In this document: piece by piece, positions 23,633 to 34,041 of the stretch | How the letters are laid out: the number at the start of each line of letters is the position of its first letter | Numbering within the stretch: the stretch's first letter is position 1 | Source of the DNA: Vitrella brassicaformis | Lineage: Eukaryota > Sar > Vitrellaceae | Reading direction: 5' to 3' | NCBI GenBank assembly: GCA_001179505.1 | Contig: CDMY01000355.1 | Coordinates: 40,155-104,154 of the forward strand | Length of the DNA: 64,000 nucleotides | Translations under genes and position numbers: made by a program | The notes under the pieces: model-generated | Seen by the model: the letters and a program-made list of their open reading frames with translations, nothing else | Databases searched by the model: none | Told to the model about the DNA's origin: nothing

Positions 23633-25287
23633 TCATCTCGTCTCCTCCGCCGCTTTGCCTAGCGCTCGCGTCAGCAGTTCGATGAACAGGGGGTCGCGCG
23701 GCACAAAGGCAGGATGCCGAGACACCAACGCCTGCACAACACAACACAACACAAGGCAACGATAAATGCACGTTGGTGTCGTGTGTCGTCAATCGTGCGT
23801 CCCCCATCGTCCTTGTCTGTCTGTCTGACAGATCTCCCATGGGGGATAGCGAGAAGGACAGCGGTGTGCGCAGAATCAGAGGATGCAGCACCACGCAGAC
23901 AGCACGCATCCGTGAACATCTGCGACTCCCTCCCTCCCTGTCTGCATCCCTCCCTCCGTCCACCCACCTGCTGTATCTGCCTGAGTCTGCCCACTTTCAG
24001 CTCCGACACTTCCGAAGGCGCTGGACGGAACACACCAGATGACGGCTCTGCCGCCGGGCTGTGGTTGAGCTTTAGCTGGAAGTCGTCATCGGTGAGCGGC
24101 GCTGGGACCATCTCCAACAGAGGCCTTGCAGGGCGGAAGAGGTACACCGACTGGTACTCGCAGCAAATGTACATGCCGTGCCGGCGGATCTCGCCCTTCT
24201 CGCGATGGCCGATGGTGAACAGGTGCATCAAGTCGCCCTCAATCACCTCGGTTGACGGATCTTCCCCAACCGGCCGCAGCAGCAGCCGAAGTGACTGCCG
24301 ATGCCGACTTGCCTCCGCCGGTCCCTTTGGCTCGTCACTCGGGGCGTTGGTGGGTTCCTGTTGGTCTAGCGGGTCATCGATTGACGAGCGTGTGACGAAT
24401 GCCGGCCTGCTGGGGTCGTCGCAGAGGATGGGACGAAGCACAATGGACTCATGGCTACTGTCAGCAGTGGGGTTGTGTAGCCGATCGAATGAGCAGTGGA
24501 GCGTTGCGTTGGTGAGGGGGTCGACGACATCGACAGTGACGCCCAGCTCCTCCTCTATCTCGCGCACCACTGTGGTCAGGGGCACACCGCCAGCGTCAAC
24601 ATGACCTGGTCATACAATGGAACCAACAATCCCCTCAATGCGTTGCCTTCTCCACAGCGAGGAATACCAGCATACCTACCTGCCACAGTGATGTCCCAAC
24701 AGCCAGGATTGGTGCTGCAGACACACACACACACACACACACAGAGCACATAAGGACACCATCGATGGATGGGTGTGTGTGGCTGCCTCACTCCCTCACT
24801 CTTTATGCCTTGACCGCCGCTGCAGGACCAGCTCCCAGTCACCATCCGCCGTGCTGCCCCCGAACCAGCACAGCGACGTCCGATGCCACAACCCACACAC
24901 ATGCACCTTCAGCCGGCTCTCCACATAGCCAGCAGGGACCACAGCCGACCTCTCCCCCGACGGCGGGCGGTACACATCAAAGGGCTCCGACATCGATTGT
25001 CCCAAAGAAGTGAAGGACGCATCCTTCGCAGCAGCAGCAGCAGCAAGGCGGGCAGCAGAGTGCAGGCGCCGACGCGAGAGAGACTCCCCGAGGGAAGATG
25101 GGAGCCCTACAAATGAAATAGCAGCTACGTCAGAATGGATCTTCGTCACGGCGGTGGGTGCCTGCGGGTGGTGGTTGCGGGGTGGCCGGTAGAGCAGCCT
25201 CCTGAGCGTCGAACATGAGGCCATGAGTGGATGTACCAGCAACAGCACCGAGCAGATCCGTATCAAAAGACACAGACAACGGTGCAT
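23633..25287 (-). CDS. Nudix hydrolase with presumed bipartite plastid leader
   Basis: Minus-strand gene with several exons, stop at 23635-23633. The Nudix region is assembled across three exons: WDITVAGHVDAGG, then VPLTTVVREIEEELGV. It fits the Nudix box G-x5-E-x7-RE-U-xEE-x-GU except that the first glutamate is glycine. The RE-x-EE core that binds catalytic metal is kept. WDI..AGHV...G is typical of the subgroup that includes plant and bacterial isopentenyl-diphosphate-isomerase-like Nudix proteins. Chosen start MHRCLCLLIRICSVLLLVHP gives a signal-peptide-like segment, followed by a basic stretch (STLRRLLYRPPRNHHP). Together they look like the bipartite leader of proteins sent to complex plastids (inference); a start at Met 25224 would drop the hydrophobic part. 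The C-terminal exon ends in AFVPRDPLFIELLTRALGK. Substrate unknown. Confidence 0.8.
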
Positions 25288-25479
25288 TGATCACTGCTTG
25301 TGAACTCTCCGCGGGGCTGCTAACACGAGCCCTTCAGGCAGGAGATCTGCAGTTCGTGTTTTCATGTTGGACGCCTAGGGTATTACGTGAAACCGCTCTC
25401 TCAAGGGACATTGCGTTTGTTTGTGTGCTCCCTCAGCAGCAGGTCGACTGAGATCTGTGCAGATCTGTTCAAGCTGACT

Positions 25480-27227
25480 ATGTTTGGAGATCCCTATCGG
25501 GACCGGGAAGACACCAACACGCGCTTCTTCCGCAATGTGCAATGCATCCTGCAGGTGCGCCGCTGCTCACTTGATGTGCGCAGTACACACATGGATGGAT
25601 GGATGGATGGATGGATGGATGGATGGATGGATGGATGGATGGATGGATGGCTGCAGTTCCTGCGCGACAATGGGCTTGAGGCGTCACTGACATCCGTGGC
25701 CAGCGAGACGGGTGTGGAGTACATCGATGGCTACCTACCTGGAGGAGCACTCGACTGTGCCCTCGGTGAGGAGTGAGTAATTCCAGCAAAGGAGGAAGTC
25801 GAGGCATGCAGGCCGATTTGCCGGTGTCTGCCGTGTGTGTGCAGATCTGTATGAGGATTATCGTGTCAAGCAGGTCGCCCACTCGAGTGACGGGGCCGAT
25901 CCATCCGACTTGCAGGTGGTACTCCCCGACCACACAGGGCACATCTGCCGCAGCCAACTGCTGACCGTCGACCCTCCGCACCCAAAGAACGTGCTGACCA
26001 TCCGCTTTCTGCCCCCCTCCCCCTCCCTCTCCCAGCATCAGACGTTCATCGCCACAGGGGCAGCCGACAGCGTACTGCGGATCATCCGGCTGAAGCTGGA
26101 TGACAGCAGCGGTGCCAGCGAGGTGGTGGCGGCGTATGAAGGGATGCGGTCGCCCATCCTCACCATCGACTTCGACAAGTCGAGCGGCGGTGGGCTCCTG
26201 CTGCTGCTCGGGGGGATGGCAGGCAACGTGCAGCTGGTGAGGTGGGAGGAGGGGAGAGCGATGGAGCTGCTGCATGAGTATCAGCATCACGCGACCGGCA
26301 AGCCCGTCCTGTGCGCCCGGTTCTCCCCCGACGGCCGCTACATCGTCACCGCATCCAAGGACCGCACTCTCGCCCTACTCGAGCGGGCAAACGACGCCGA
26401 AGCAGAGTCCAGCGGCGGGGGGCGGTTCGTGCAGCGGGCGGCTTTCACCTTTACGGGAGAGGTGCTCGCCATCGAGTGGGTGGGTGTTGACGAGTGCGTT
26501 GCCAGCGTGCGAGGCAGCTACGAGCTGCATTATTTCAGCGCCAGCCAGCGGAAGGAGACGATGCGGACGACCCTCAACGCCATGCGCGATGATGTGGTGA
26601 GCTTCGCTGTGCTGGACCTCAAGGCGAGTGCCGACGGGACGAAGCTGCTGGCCTGCACCGACAAGTCGCGACTGATCCTCTTCGCCACCAAATCGAGCAT
26701 GCAGGTAAAGGACAGACTGACTGACGGAGAGGAAAGAACGGAGGGAGAAGTGACTGACATGTGACCAGAACAAGGGTCTATGATGCGGTGCGTGCGATGT
26801 GTGTGTTTGCTGCTGATCGATCCATTTGGCATCCATCATCATCAGCTGGGCAACTACTACGGGTTTGAGTGCGACGACTATTCATTGCCGGTGTGTGCCT
26901 TCTCCCTCGACGGCAAGTCGGTCTACGCCACCTCCACGGGGGCACACTCGACCAAAACCAAACTGCAGGTCAGTCAGGGGCACACAACACACAACACACA
27001 CGCTTACGCTTACACGCGACAGACAGGCTGCACACCAATGACCTCTGTGTGTGTGTCGGTGAGTGCTGTTGTAGGCGCCTGAGGTGGTGTGCTGGGACAT
27101 AGCGACGCAGCGCCTCGTGCACCGTTTGCGTGGGCACAAGGCGACAATCCGCACCCTGGCGCGGCACCCCACTCGAGAGCTGATTGCCACGGGGGGATTC
27201 GACAAACAGGTCATTCTCTACTCGTAG
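25480..27227 (+). CDS. WD40-repeat protein with LisH-like N-terminus
   Basis: Exons include 25480 to about 25555, then about 25658 onward, and a long exon at 25846-26704, ending at TAG 27225-27227. The N-terminal part [19 protein letters not shown] resembles a LisH dimerisation helix pair. Beta-propeller repeats follow: [60 protein letters not shown], and a canonical last repeat [34 protein letters not shown]. The length and repeat number fit one seven-blade propeller. Its partner and role are not visible. The intron after the first exon is almost entirely an ATGG microsatellite that stays open in frame, so an unspliced read-through would insert MDGW repeats. An upstream in-frame ATG at 25387 exists, but the first exon fits better from 25480. 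Divergent from the Nudix gene, 192 bp between starts. Confidence 0.8.
25591..25650. repeat. (ATGG)15 microsatellite inside an intron
   Basis: About 15 perfect 4-bp units end directly at the CTGCAG acceptor of the WD40 gene intron. Confidence 0.95.
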
Positions 27228-27886
27228 ATATTGGTTCTGGCGATGGCTGTTGCGGATAGCAGACAGACAGACACGTTTTACATCAATGTGTGGTTCTGCT
27301 TTCCCATTTCGGCATTTTGACGTCACGAAGACCGACCGAGTGCGTGAGACCGTTTCAGCGGAATGAACCTTTCATTCATCATGTCATCAAGTCTTGTTTG
27401 GATGCCCATACGTCCAGCAACATATGCACACCCCATCTATCTATCGTCTCATCCCTTGGTCACACTGTGTGGGTCCATTATCATCTCTCGCCGCCCACGA
27501 TCTTCACAATCACTCCATCTCCCTCAAACCGTCTCTGAATCGTGTTATGGTCTCAGAGCAGATTTGTGGCAACCAGAGTGACGGTGAAAGCAGCGCACGC
27601 AGCAAGGACACACCACAGCCAGAGGCACCCTCATCCCTTCTGCACCGCCCGCCAACCAATTGCCGCCAACCACCAGACACCAGACACCACTCAAAGCAGA
27701 TCACGCAGCCGCTCAGTCATCCCATACCCACACACTTGCACCACTGACTGCCACGAGAGAAAGCTCATGTGCAATATGTGCTGCCTGCCTGCCTGCCTCT
27801 CTACACGAAAAAGAGACCAGTCCAGTCGTCTCGGCTCCGTCCCGCGCCAGCCACGCCATCCGGCATCTTCGGCGGTGTCGTGTCGG
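27228..27886. other. Intergenic between convergent gene ends, nothing found
   Basis: No domain-bearing frame on either strand. The sequence is comparatively AT- and CA-rich and contains probable 3' untranslated regions of both neighbours. Confidence 0.5.
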
Positions 27887-28147
27887 TCATGCCGAGTAAG
27901 GGTTGCCCATTTGTCGAAATGCGGGGTTGGTGAGGTTTCTGCGGCACTGTGCGTAGGCCTTTCTGAGTACGATGCAGTCGTCGCCCACGACGGCGCCGTC
28001 CTTGCTGTGTAGGCACTGGCGGAAGGTGTAGCCGTACTCGGCGAAGCACTTGGACTGCTTGTAGCACGTCACCATCTCGTCATGCACCTTCTTGCACGAG
28101 TTGGACGCCGAACGGTGCGGCTTGTCCTCACTCAGAGGCAAAGACAT
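27887..28147 (-). CDS. COA5: COA5/Pet191-family CHCH protein, cytochrome c oxidase assembly
   Basis: Single-exon, 86 residues. The pattern S-C-KKVHDEMVT-C-YKQSK-C, then RQ-C-L, then DD-C-IVLRKAYAQ-C-RR, ending in a conserved-type tail FRQMGNPYSA, matches the small Pet191/COA5 family. Its twin Cys-x9-Cys-like helices form disulphides after MIA40-dependent import into the mitochondrial intermembrane space, where the protein helps assemble complex IV. The length is close to the family's usual size (about 75-110). The start at 28147 is the only ATG in frame before the conserved core. Divergent from the MFS transporter with 228 bp between starts. It is one of the few genes in this window without an intron. 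Confidence 0.85.
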   Translation of the reverse strand: MSLPLSEDKPHRSASNSCKKVHDEMVTCYKQSKCFAEYGYTFRQCLHSKDGAVVGDDCIVLRKAYAQCRRNLTNPAFRQMGNPYSA

Positions 28148-28375
28148 CAGGGTCAGGCAGGCTGGGAGAGATAGATAAGATGCGCTGCGGGGGAGATGGA
28201 TCAGCTGCTCATGGTGGAAGAATCAACATATCTCCCGACAGCAACCACTGTCCCTGAGCAGAACCACCGTCCCTTCCCTGCGAGTTTTCCTTCCCTTTGG
28301 GCTTAGCTCGCAGGGGAAGGAGAGGAAAGGGGAGAGAAAGGGAGGAAGGCGTCAACATTCGGTGCGACAACACAG

Positions 28376-30854
28376 ATGCCTACGGCAGAGGAGAGCCAGG
28401 AAATCGACTGGGAAGCTCCAAAGTCGCCTTCACACTCTGCCGCTGCTGCGCATGCCGACAAGGATCCGTCAGCTGCCGGACGCCAAGCCACAGCTCTCCC
28501 GGTTCCGCTCCGCAGGCTGCAGCTGGTGGTCAACCTCTGCAACGCCATCGAGGGTGTTGATCTGCAGCTGCTGCCCAGCTCATTCAAGGCACTGGAGGGA
28601 AGCTTCGGCCTGTCGCCATCTGCATTGGGTCAGTCAGCAATGGCCAGGAGTGACTGCATGGTACATGTTCACCAGGACTGTCTGTCTGTCTGTCTGTCTG
28701 TGTGTGCAGGTAGGCTGTCTTTGGTGCAGGCACTGTGCCAGGCGTCGGCTGGCCCACTATGGGGCCACATGGCCGACAATGTGTCAAGGAACCTGCTGCT
28801 GTCGTTTGGGTGCTGTTTCTGGGGCGTGCTGAGCATGCTGTTCGCCTCCAGCCAGTACTACTACCAGATGCTGGTGTTGAGGGCACTCAACGGTGTGGCG
28901 CTGGCGAGCGTGGGACCTGTGTGTCAATCCATCATTGCCGACATGTTCCCGTCGTCTGAGAGAGGCGGCGCGTTTGGGCTGATTCAGCTCGCGCTGTGCA
29001 GCGGGATGATCCTGGGGGCCCTCTTCGCAACGTCACTATCACGGCGGCAGGTGGGACAGCTCACCTCACACAGGGCTGGCTGATGACGGCGACACAGCCA
29101 GAGGGGATTGTCTATGTGGCTGTTATGTTTGTGCAGCTGACCGATACCTTGCAAGGGTGGCGAGTTGCGTTTGCCCTCGCCGGGATGACATCCTGTGTCA
29201 TCGGAATGTTTATGTGCACAAGGACGGCTGAAGCACCGCGGCCAAGGCAGAAACGGTCTCATTCAGACAGGTCGTCTGTTGGCGACCACGGCGAGTTGGT
29301 GCCGGCTGACCTTGGGTCTGTCAAGATCCGGCACATCATGAGGAAGAGGACCTTCCTGCTGCTGCTGGGTCAAGGGCTTTTCGGGTATATCCCTTTGAAC
29401 GCATTCGCCTTCTGCACAATGTGAGATCCTAGATATGATGCCATCGATCAGGAGTGTCGCGTGTTCATCTGTGTGTGTGGTGTGTTTGGTATGTGTGTGT
29501 TTCGTCAGGTGGTACCAGTATGTCGGCTTTTCTGATGCAGCGGCCGCCCTGCTGACTGCTCTGTTGCTCTTCGGTGGCGCCATTGGTGGCCTCATCGGCG
29601 GGGTCCTGGGAGATAAGGCGTCGGTCATGTCGCGATATCACGGCCGTCCGTGTGTCGGCCAGTTCTCCTCCCTCGCGGGCATCCCTCTCGTGTGGCTCCT
29701 GCTGCAACGGTAACACCACCGCCACACACAAACCAGCCAGGCACGTATCGTATCAATCACGTGTGCGTGTGGGTCTGTCTCCTCCGGTTGCAGGACGCCT
29801 CGCGACACGGACCACTTCTTCGTCTCTGCGGTGCTCATGTTTCTGTCGGGCACTGTGGCCACGTGGGGCTCTGTTGCTGTCAACCGGCCCGTACTGGCCG
29901 AGATCGTGCCGGCACAGAAACGTGCCACGCTGTTCGCAATCATGGTTGCTCTGGAGGGTAGTGCGGCTGCATTTCTGGGGGCACCTGTTGTCGCTTTGCT
30001 GGTGAGGATGGAATACCGCAAATTGATTGCATTTGACAAGTGCTCTATCCATCCATCCATTCATCGATCCATATGTGTGTGTGTGTGTGTGTGTGTGTGC
30101 GGTGTCTGTCTGTCAGGCCGAGTGGGTGTACGGCTATGAGCTGCCCTCGTCACGAGACCTGCCTCGATCCGACCCATCAGCAGTCGACGTAGATGTCGAC
30201 CCAGCCGTCCGCTCACGGAACGTGACAGCCCTTGCCAACAGCCTCACTCTGGCCATCACCATCCCGTGGGCACTTTGCTTCGTCTGCTACTCGCTGCTGC
30301 ACCTCACCTATCGCCGCGATGCGACGCAGGGGCTCCCCACAAGGCAACACGGCGGCTATGTCCGAGTGGGGGTGGAGGAAGAGGCGAGGAAGGTCTCTGT
30401 TGACGAGAGCGGCCATTCGGCAGCGGCTGGCCAGCGCTCTGACGATGAGCAGCCGTTGCGAGGGGCGGTGGACGAGGGCCGTGCTGAGCGAGACACCGAG
30501 GCGGCCACCTCGGAGATCAGGGATGGTGACACCGACGAGTACATCCGTTCACGGTCTCCCGTCATTCCCAACAGCCCCCCACCCGACGCCGCCCCGAGGC
30601 CGTCGACCAGCCCTCGGCTGCCGCCGGTGGACAGGGGAGGAGGCGGTGTCTTTTCGCAGCTCTTTCGGCTTCTGGCCGGCCAGCCAAGTGACGCTGGGCA
30701 TCAAGACAAAGAGCGCCAGATGGACAGCCAAGACAAGAGGGGGCCGTGGCGGGCGGAGTTGTCTCTGTCGAGCGGACCTCTAGATTCCAGTAGCAATGAC
30801 AGGCCTGATAGGCCTGGGTCTAGGGGGCAGCTGCCTCACACTAAACCCTTCTGA
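28376..30854 (+). CDS. Major facilitator superfamily transporter (Spinster-like)
   Basis: Seven or so exons with matching phases (first exon 28376-28628). About twelve membrane segments are visible, among them LLLSFGCCFWGVLSMLFA, LIQLALCSGMILGALFA, VAFALAGMTSCVIGMFMC, LTALLLFGGAIGGLIGGVLG and LTLAITIPWALCFVCYSLL. The MFS signatures RLSLVQALCQASAGPLWGHMAD (loop 2-3) and RALNGVALASVGPVCQSIIA..F..SERG (TM4 region) match the prokaryote/Spns-type MFS branch. The long hydrophilic C-terminal tail (about 180 residues, Ser/Pro/Asp-rich, ending in HTKPF) is cytosolic by prediction. Substrate unknown. Two introns carry CTGT or GT microsatellites next to their acceptors. Confidence 0.88.
30073..30099. 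repeat. (GT)n microsatellite in an MFS-gene intron
   Basis: An alternating TG run precedes the CTGTCAG acceptor of the last intron. Confidence 0.9.
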
Positions 30855-31297
30855 TGGATGGATGGATGCGTTGCATGCAGATGTGACACAGCACATTTAT
30901 TGGGTCATGTGGTGTGGTGTGGATTTCATGTCATGCTCGCGTGCGGTCTGATCTGACGTTTATCAGAACTGTTGAGTGACCCACAGCACGCGCACGTGCC
31001 AACGCGCACAGACACACCTTCAAAACCACCACCTACCGCACCCTGCCCTGAGCAGTCACATGAGCAGTCAGTCACACGCAGCGTTAATCAGTCCACACAC
31101 AAAGACGTACACGCCACCACACGCATCGTATCGCATCCCATCAGCTTTGACAGCTCCCTCCGAATTAAGAGCACACTCGCATCACGCTCACGTGAATGAA
31201 TGGCAAAAATCGGGTCAAACGGTCCAAAACTGAGCCTTGACCAGCAGTGAAAAAACGCACGAGCTTGCCCTTCCCCCCCCCACCCCCCTCCCTCTGT
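30855..31297. other. Intergenic between convergent genes, nothing found
   Basis: A short GATG run at 30853-30866 and CA-rich sequence. No gene recognised. Confidence 0.5.
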
Positions 31298-32176
31298 CTA
31301 CCAGACCATGTATTGCCTCAGCAGCTTGGCGCCCGTGACCATGAAAAGGGTCTGCCACACGCCCAGGCCTATCCTCGGCACGATGCCCTGGAACAGCCCC
31401 GCCACGCCGTCGTTGCGCACTACGGTGCGGAGGACCTGCAGCAGGTTCTCCTTCGGCTTGCCCTCGTTGGCCGCCGCCTGCATCTGGATGCGCGCCACCT
31501 CGAAGGGCTGATTCCATGTCGACAGGGCTCCGCCGAGGATGCCGGCACAGGCCTCCTGGGGGACCGTGAGCTTGGCGTCCTTGTCGCCGTGCAGCCGGAC
31601 CTTCAGCTGCGACCTGATGAACTCGGTGATGCCCTGCCGCGACGCCCAGTTGGTGGCCTGTCGGAATGCGATGGCGGTGCCGCCCGGGTAGAAGCCCTTG
31701 ATGCCCTGCTTGGCCCACACCTCGGCTGCCTTCTGAGTCACCGACACCTTCCCCTCACCCGTCACGGCCGCCGTCACGAGGAAGGTGCACGGACCCATGA
31801 CGACCGTCTGGCACACACCGCCCCCGGCTCCAGCCGCAAAGCCTGCCAGGGTCTCGCTGCAGCCCGCTGACGTCATGGCCGTGAGGATGAGCTCCTTGCT
31901 GTAGAGCAGCACGGCTCCCTTGGTCGCCGACTCGACCATCTTGGCTGAGGTGCCCTGCCAGAAGGCCAGCGGACCGCCACCCTTCTCCATGACAGCGAAG
32001 AAGGCCCGCACAGTCGACTCGTTGCGGAAGCGGCCCATCCTGGTCTTCCACACCTCAAAGGGCATCCCCAGCGTGGCCGCCTCGACGCATTGCAGCACGG
32101 CGCCATTCACGAGGTCCTTCCAGCCGCCCTTCGCAGAGCCAGCCGGAGGCGACATCCGAAAAGGGCAAGGCCGCAC
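31298..32176 (-). CDS. Mitochondrial carrier family protein
   Basis: Single exon, 292 residues, the usual size for the family (about 300). It holds three tandem repeats of about 100 residues. The first has the signature P-F-E-V-W-K-T-R-M in the odd helix. The second has a degenerate form (MGPCTFLVTAAVTGEG). The third has QPFEVARIQMQ, where the final basic residue is replaced. It is an inner-membrane exchanger of small metabolites. The first-repeat sequence with RMGRFRNEST resembles the citrate/oxoglutarate carrier branch (yeast Yhm2) more than ADP/ATP carriers, but substrate contact residues cannot be read reliably here. Starts at Met 32176 and Met 32155 are both possible; the first gives the longer leader MRPCPFR. 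Divergent from the secretory protein gene, 128 bp between starts. Confidence 0.9.
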   Translation of the reverse strand: MRPCPFRMSPPAGSAKGGWKDLVNGAVLQCVEAATLGMPFEVWKTRMGRFRNESTVRAFFAVMEKGGGPLAFWQGTSAKMVESATKGAVLLYSKELILTAMTSAGCSETLAGFAAGAGGGVCQTVVMGPCTFLVTAAVTGEGKVSVTQKAAEVWAKQGIKGFYPGGTAIAFRQATNWASRQGITEFIRSQLKVRLHGDKDAKLTVPQEACAGILGGALSTWNQPFEVARIQMQAAANEGKPKENLLQVLRTVVRNDGVAGLFQGIVPRIGLGVWQTLFMVTGAKLLRQYMVW

Positions 32177-32304
32177 AGATCACCTGCACAGGCGATATGG
32201 GGAGAGGCCGGTGCAATGATACTCGTCGTCGTTGGCGGCGTATTCGCGGCGGAAGGGGACTCGGGGAGAAGTCGCGAAAATGATCACTTCCAAAGCTCGC
32301 AGAA

Positions 32305-33089
32305 ATGGCGCGTCTGTTGTTATTTGGGCTTCTGGCCATCGTGGCTGCCTCGAGCGATGCCATGCGAGTCCGTAGGTCGCGTCTTGCAGTGGACCAGACC
32401 GCGTCCGACGAAGATCTCCAATCTCAGGTGAGGGTGGAGGCAGACGAAGTGGATGGATGGATGGCGTGTTCTGCCTTGTTGCAGGAGTCTGATTTGTCGG
32501 CTGATCTGGCTGACATGAAGGACAACATGAACCTCCGCCAGCAACATTCCCGTCTGCTCGAGCATATCGCACACGACACAAAGCAGCTCATCGATGCGTC
32601 CCAACAGGCAAACACACTCTTTCCCTCCCTTCCTCCTCTGTCTTAGCACTGCATGTGAATGGATGCATGGTCGCTGCAGATGGGTGAGTTGGCGGTGACG
32701 GCGGATGAGAAGGCCCTGTCCAAGCGGTGGGTCAAGAAGGAGCGGTCGCTGCTGGCCCTCGGCACATCACTTCTCCACGAGTCCAAGCAGGACGCCATGC
32801 GCCTCACCGCTGGGCTCAAGACACAACTCGAGGACGCCATCAACACAGGTGCGTACGCTGACATGACAACGGACCGACAGACACACACATACCACTTCCG
32901 CCCCGCCCGTTGTGGATGTGGTGAGCAGAGAGGAGTTTGATAGCACAGGCGGATGAGCTCAACCACCACCTGCAGCAGGGCGAGGAGGCACAGCCGGTGG
33001 CACAGCAGACGGACAACACGGCCTCAAAGGGCCAGGAGCAGGTAGCTGAGGGTGGCGCTGCGTCGAAAGACAGCCCTCAAGCAGCCTAG
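32305..33089 (+). CDS. Small secretory-pathway helical protein
   Basis: Four exons (32305-32427, 32485-32607, 32680-32848, 32944-33089) give 186 residues exactly. The N-terminus MARLLLFGLLAIVAASSDA is a signal peptide with a likely cut after the Ser/Asp/Ala run. The rest is charged and helical (DLADMKDNMNLRQQHSRLLE; VKKERSLLALGTSLLHESKQ) and ends in a Gln/Ala/Ser-rich tail with no retrieval signal. No family recognised; it could be a secreted, vacuolar or plastid protein. The second intron starts with GC instead of GT (32608-32609), in phase between SQQ and MGELAV. The last acceptor is the TAG at 32941-32943, since the next AG would cause a stop. Confidence 0.6.
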
Positions 33090-34041
33090 GCTAGTAGTGA
33101 GAGACAGAGGAGTATGGAGGCACGGAGAACAAAACTAATCGACTGCACGTGGTTGGGTGTTGGGTGAATTGGATCGACGGAGCACATAAATATATGCATG
33201 TGTAGGTAGTGAGTGCCATTGCTGCGTTTGTCCGTCCTTCCGTGTTGGTGTGCATGAATTCACTCCATCATGTAAAGGACCACTCTGCCCATGTCTGTCT
33301 ACCGCACTGTGGGTCCACCCCCACCCAGGCCACCACACCCCTCCCTGTGTCTCAAATGCACGCCTCACAAACACGTCGATGTCCTATCTGATGAAGCCAA
33401 GCCACACACGAACAAACACTTCACCCACCACACCACGCCAGCTGTCGCAACAAGCGACCGACGTATGCACCCCACACATCCACACCTCCACACAGATATC
33501 ATTGTGTCCCTCCCTCCCTGCCTCCCTCCCTGGTCGTGGCGGTGTGTACCGATTCGATTCAACGCCATGCCATACAAACATACATACAAAGGAGCAGGGA
33601 GGGGAGGTTGGCACGGTAGACAGACAGATATACGGAGGCATACACAACACACATACGCGCCAGTACGGGAAAAATGACGCGCCGAAAAGGGGCCGGGCAG
33701 GCAGCACCGGGCCTGCCCGCCGCCTGCCTGTTTGCCTCATGGATGCACACATACATACGGGGAGGGAGGGAGGGGCACTGCACTGATCGAGTGAATTCCC
33801 CCACCCTTGTCAGTCAGACGGGCGATACACACGACGTCTGTGGCTGCCTCACCCGCCCTGCCTCACCCGCCCTGCCTCACCCGCCCTGCCCCAGTGTGGT
33901 GTGGTGTGGTGTGTGAGGCAGACCCGACCACACGACGCAAAAAAGGAAGCCAAACCCACAGCCGCCCGCCTTGAGGATGTCCGTCTGTGTCGACACACAC
34001 GCCCACGCCACGCTCTCCCACCCAGCAGACAGACTCATTAA
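33090..34041. other. Intergenic between convergent genes, repeat-rich
   Basis: It contains CACA-rich stretches and a 14-bp tandem triplication (33847-33888). Long open frames on both strands lack any domain and look spurious. Confidence 0.5.
33847..33888. repeat. 14-bp unit in three perfect tandem copies
   Basis: The unit CCTCACCCGCCCTG is repeated three times without change. Confidence 0.95.

Noticed and set aside
25478-26290. Minus-strand frame of 270 codons opposite the WD40 gene
   Set aside because: It includes the ATGG microsatellite and has no domain; the plus strand encodes the propeller.
33250-33786. Plus-strand frame of 178 codons rich in Thr/His/Pro
   Set aside because: It is made of CACA-type repeats between two convergent gene ends.
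33847-33888. Tandem repeat as a CRISPR-like array
   Set aside because: Units are directly adjacent with no spacers, and the genome is eukaryotic.
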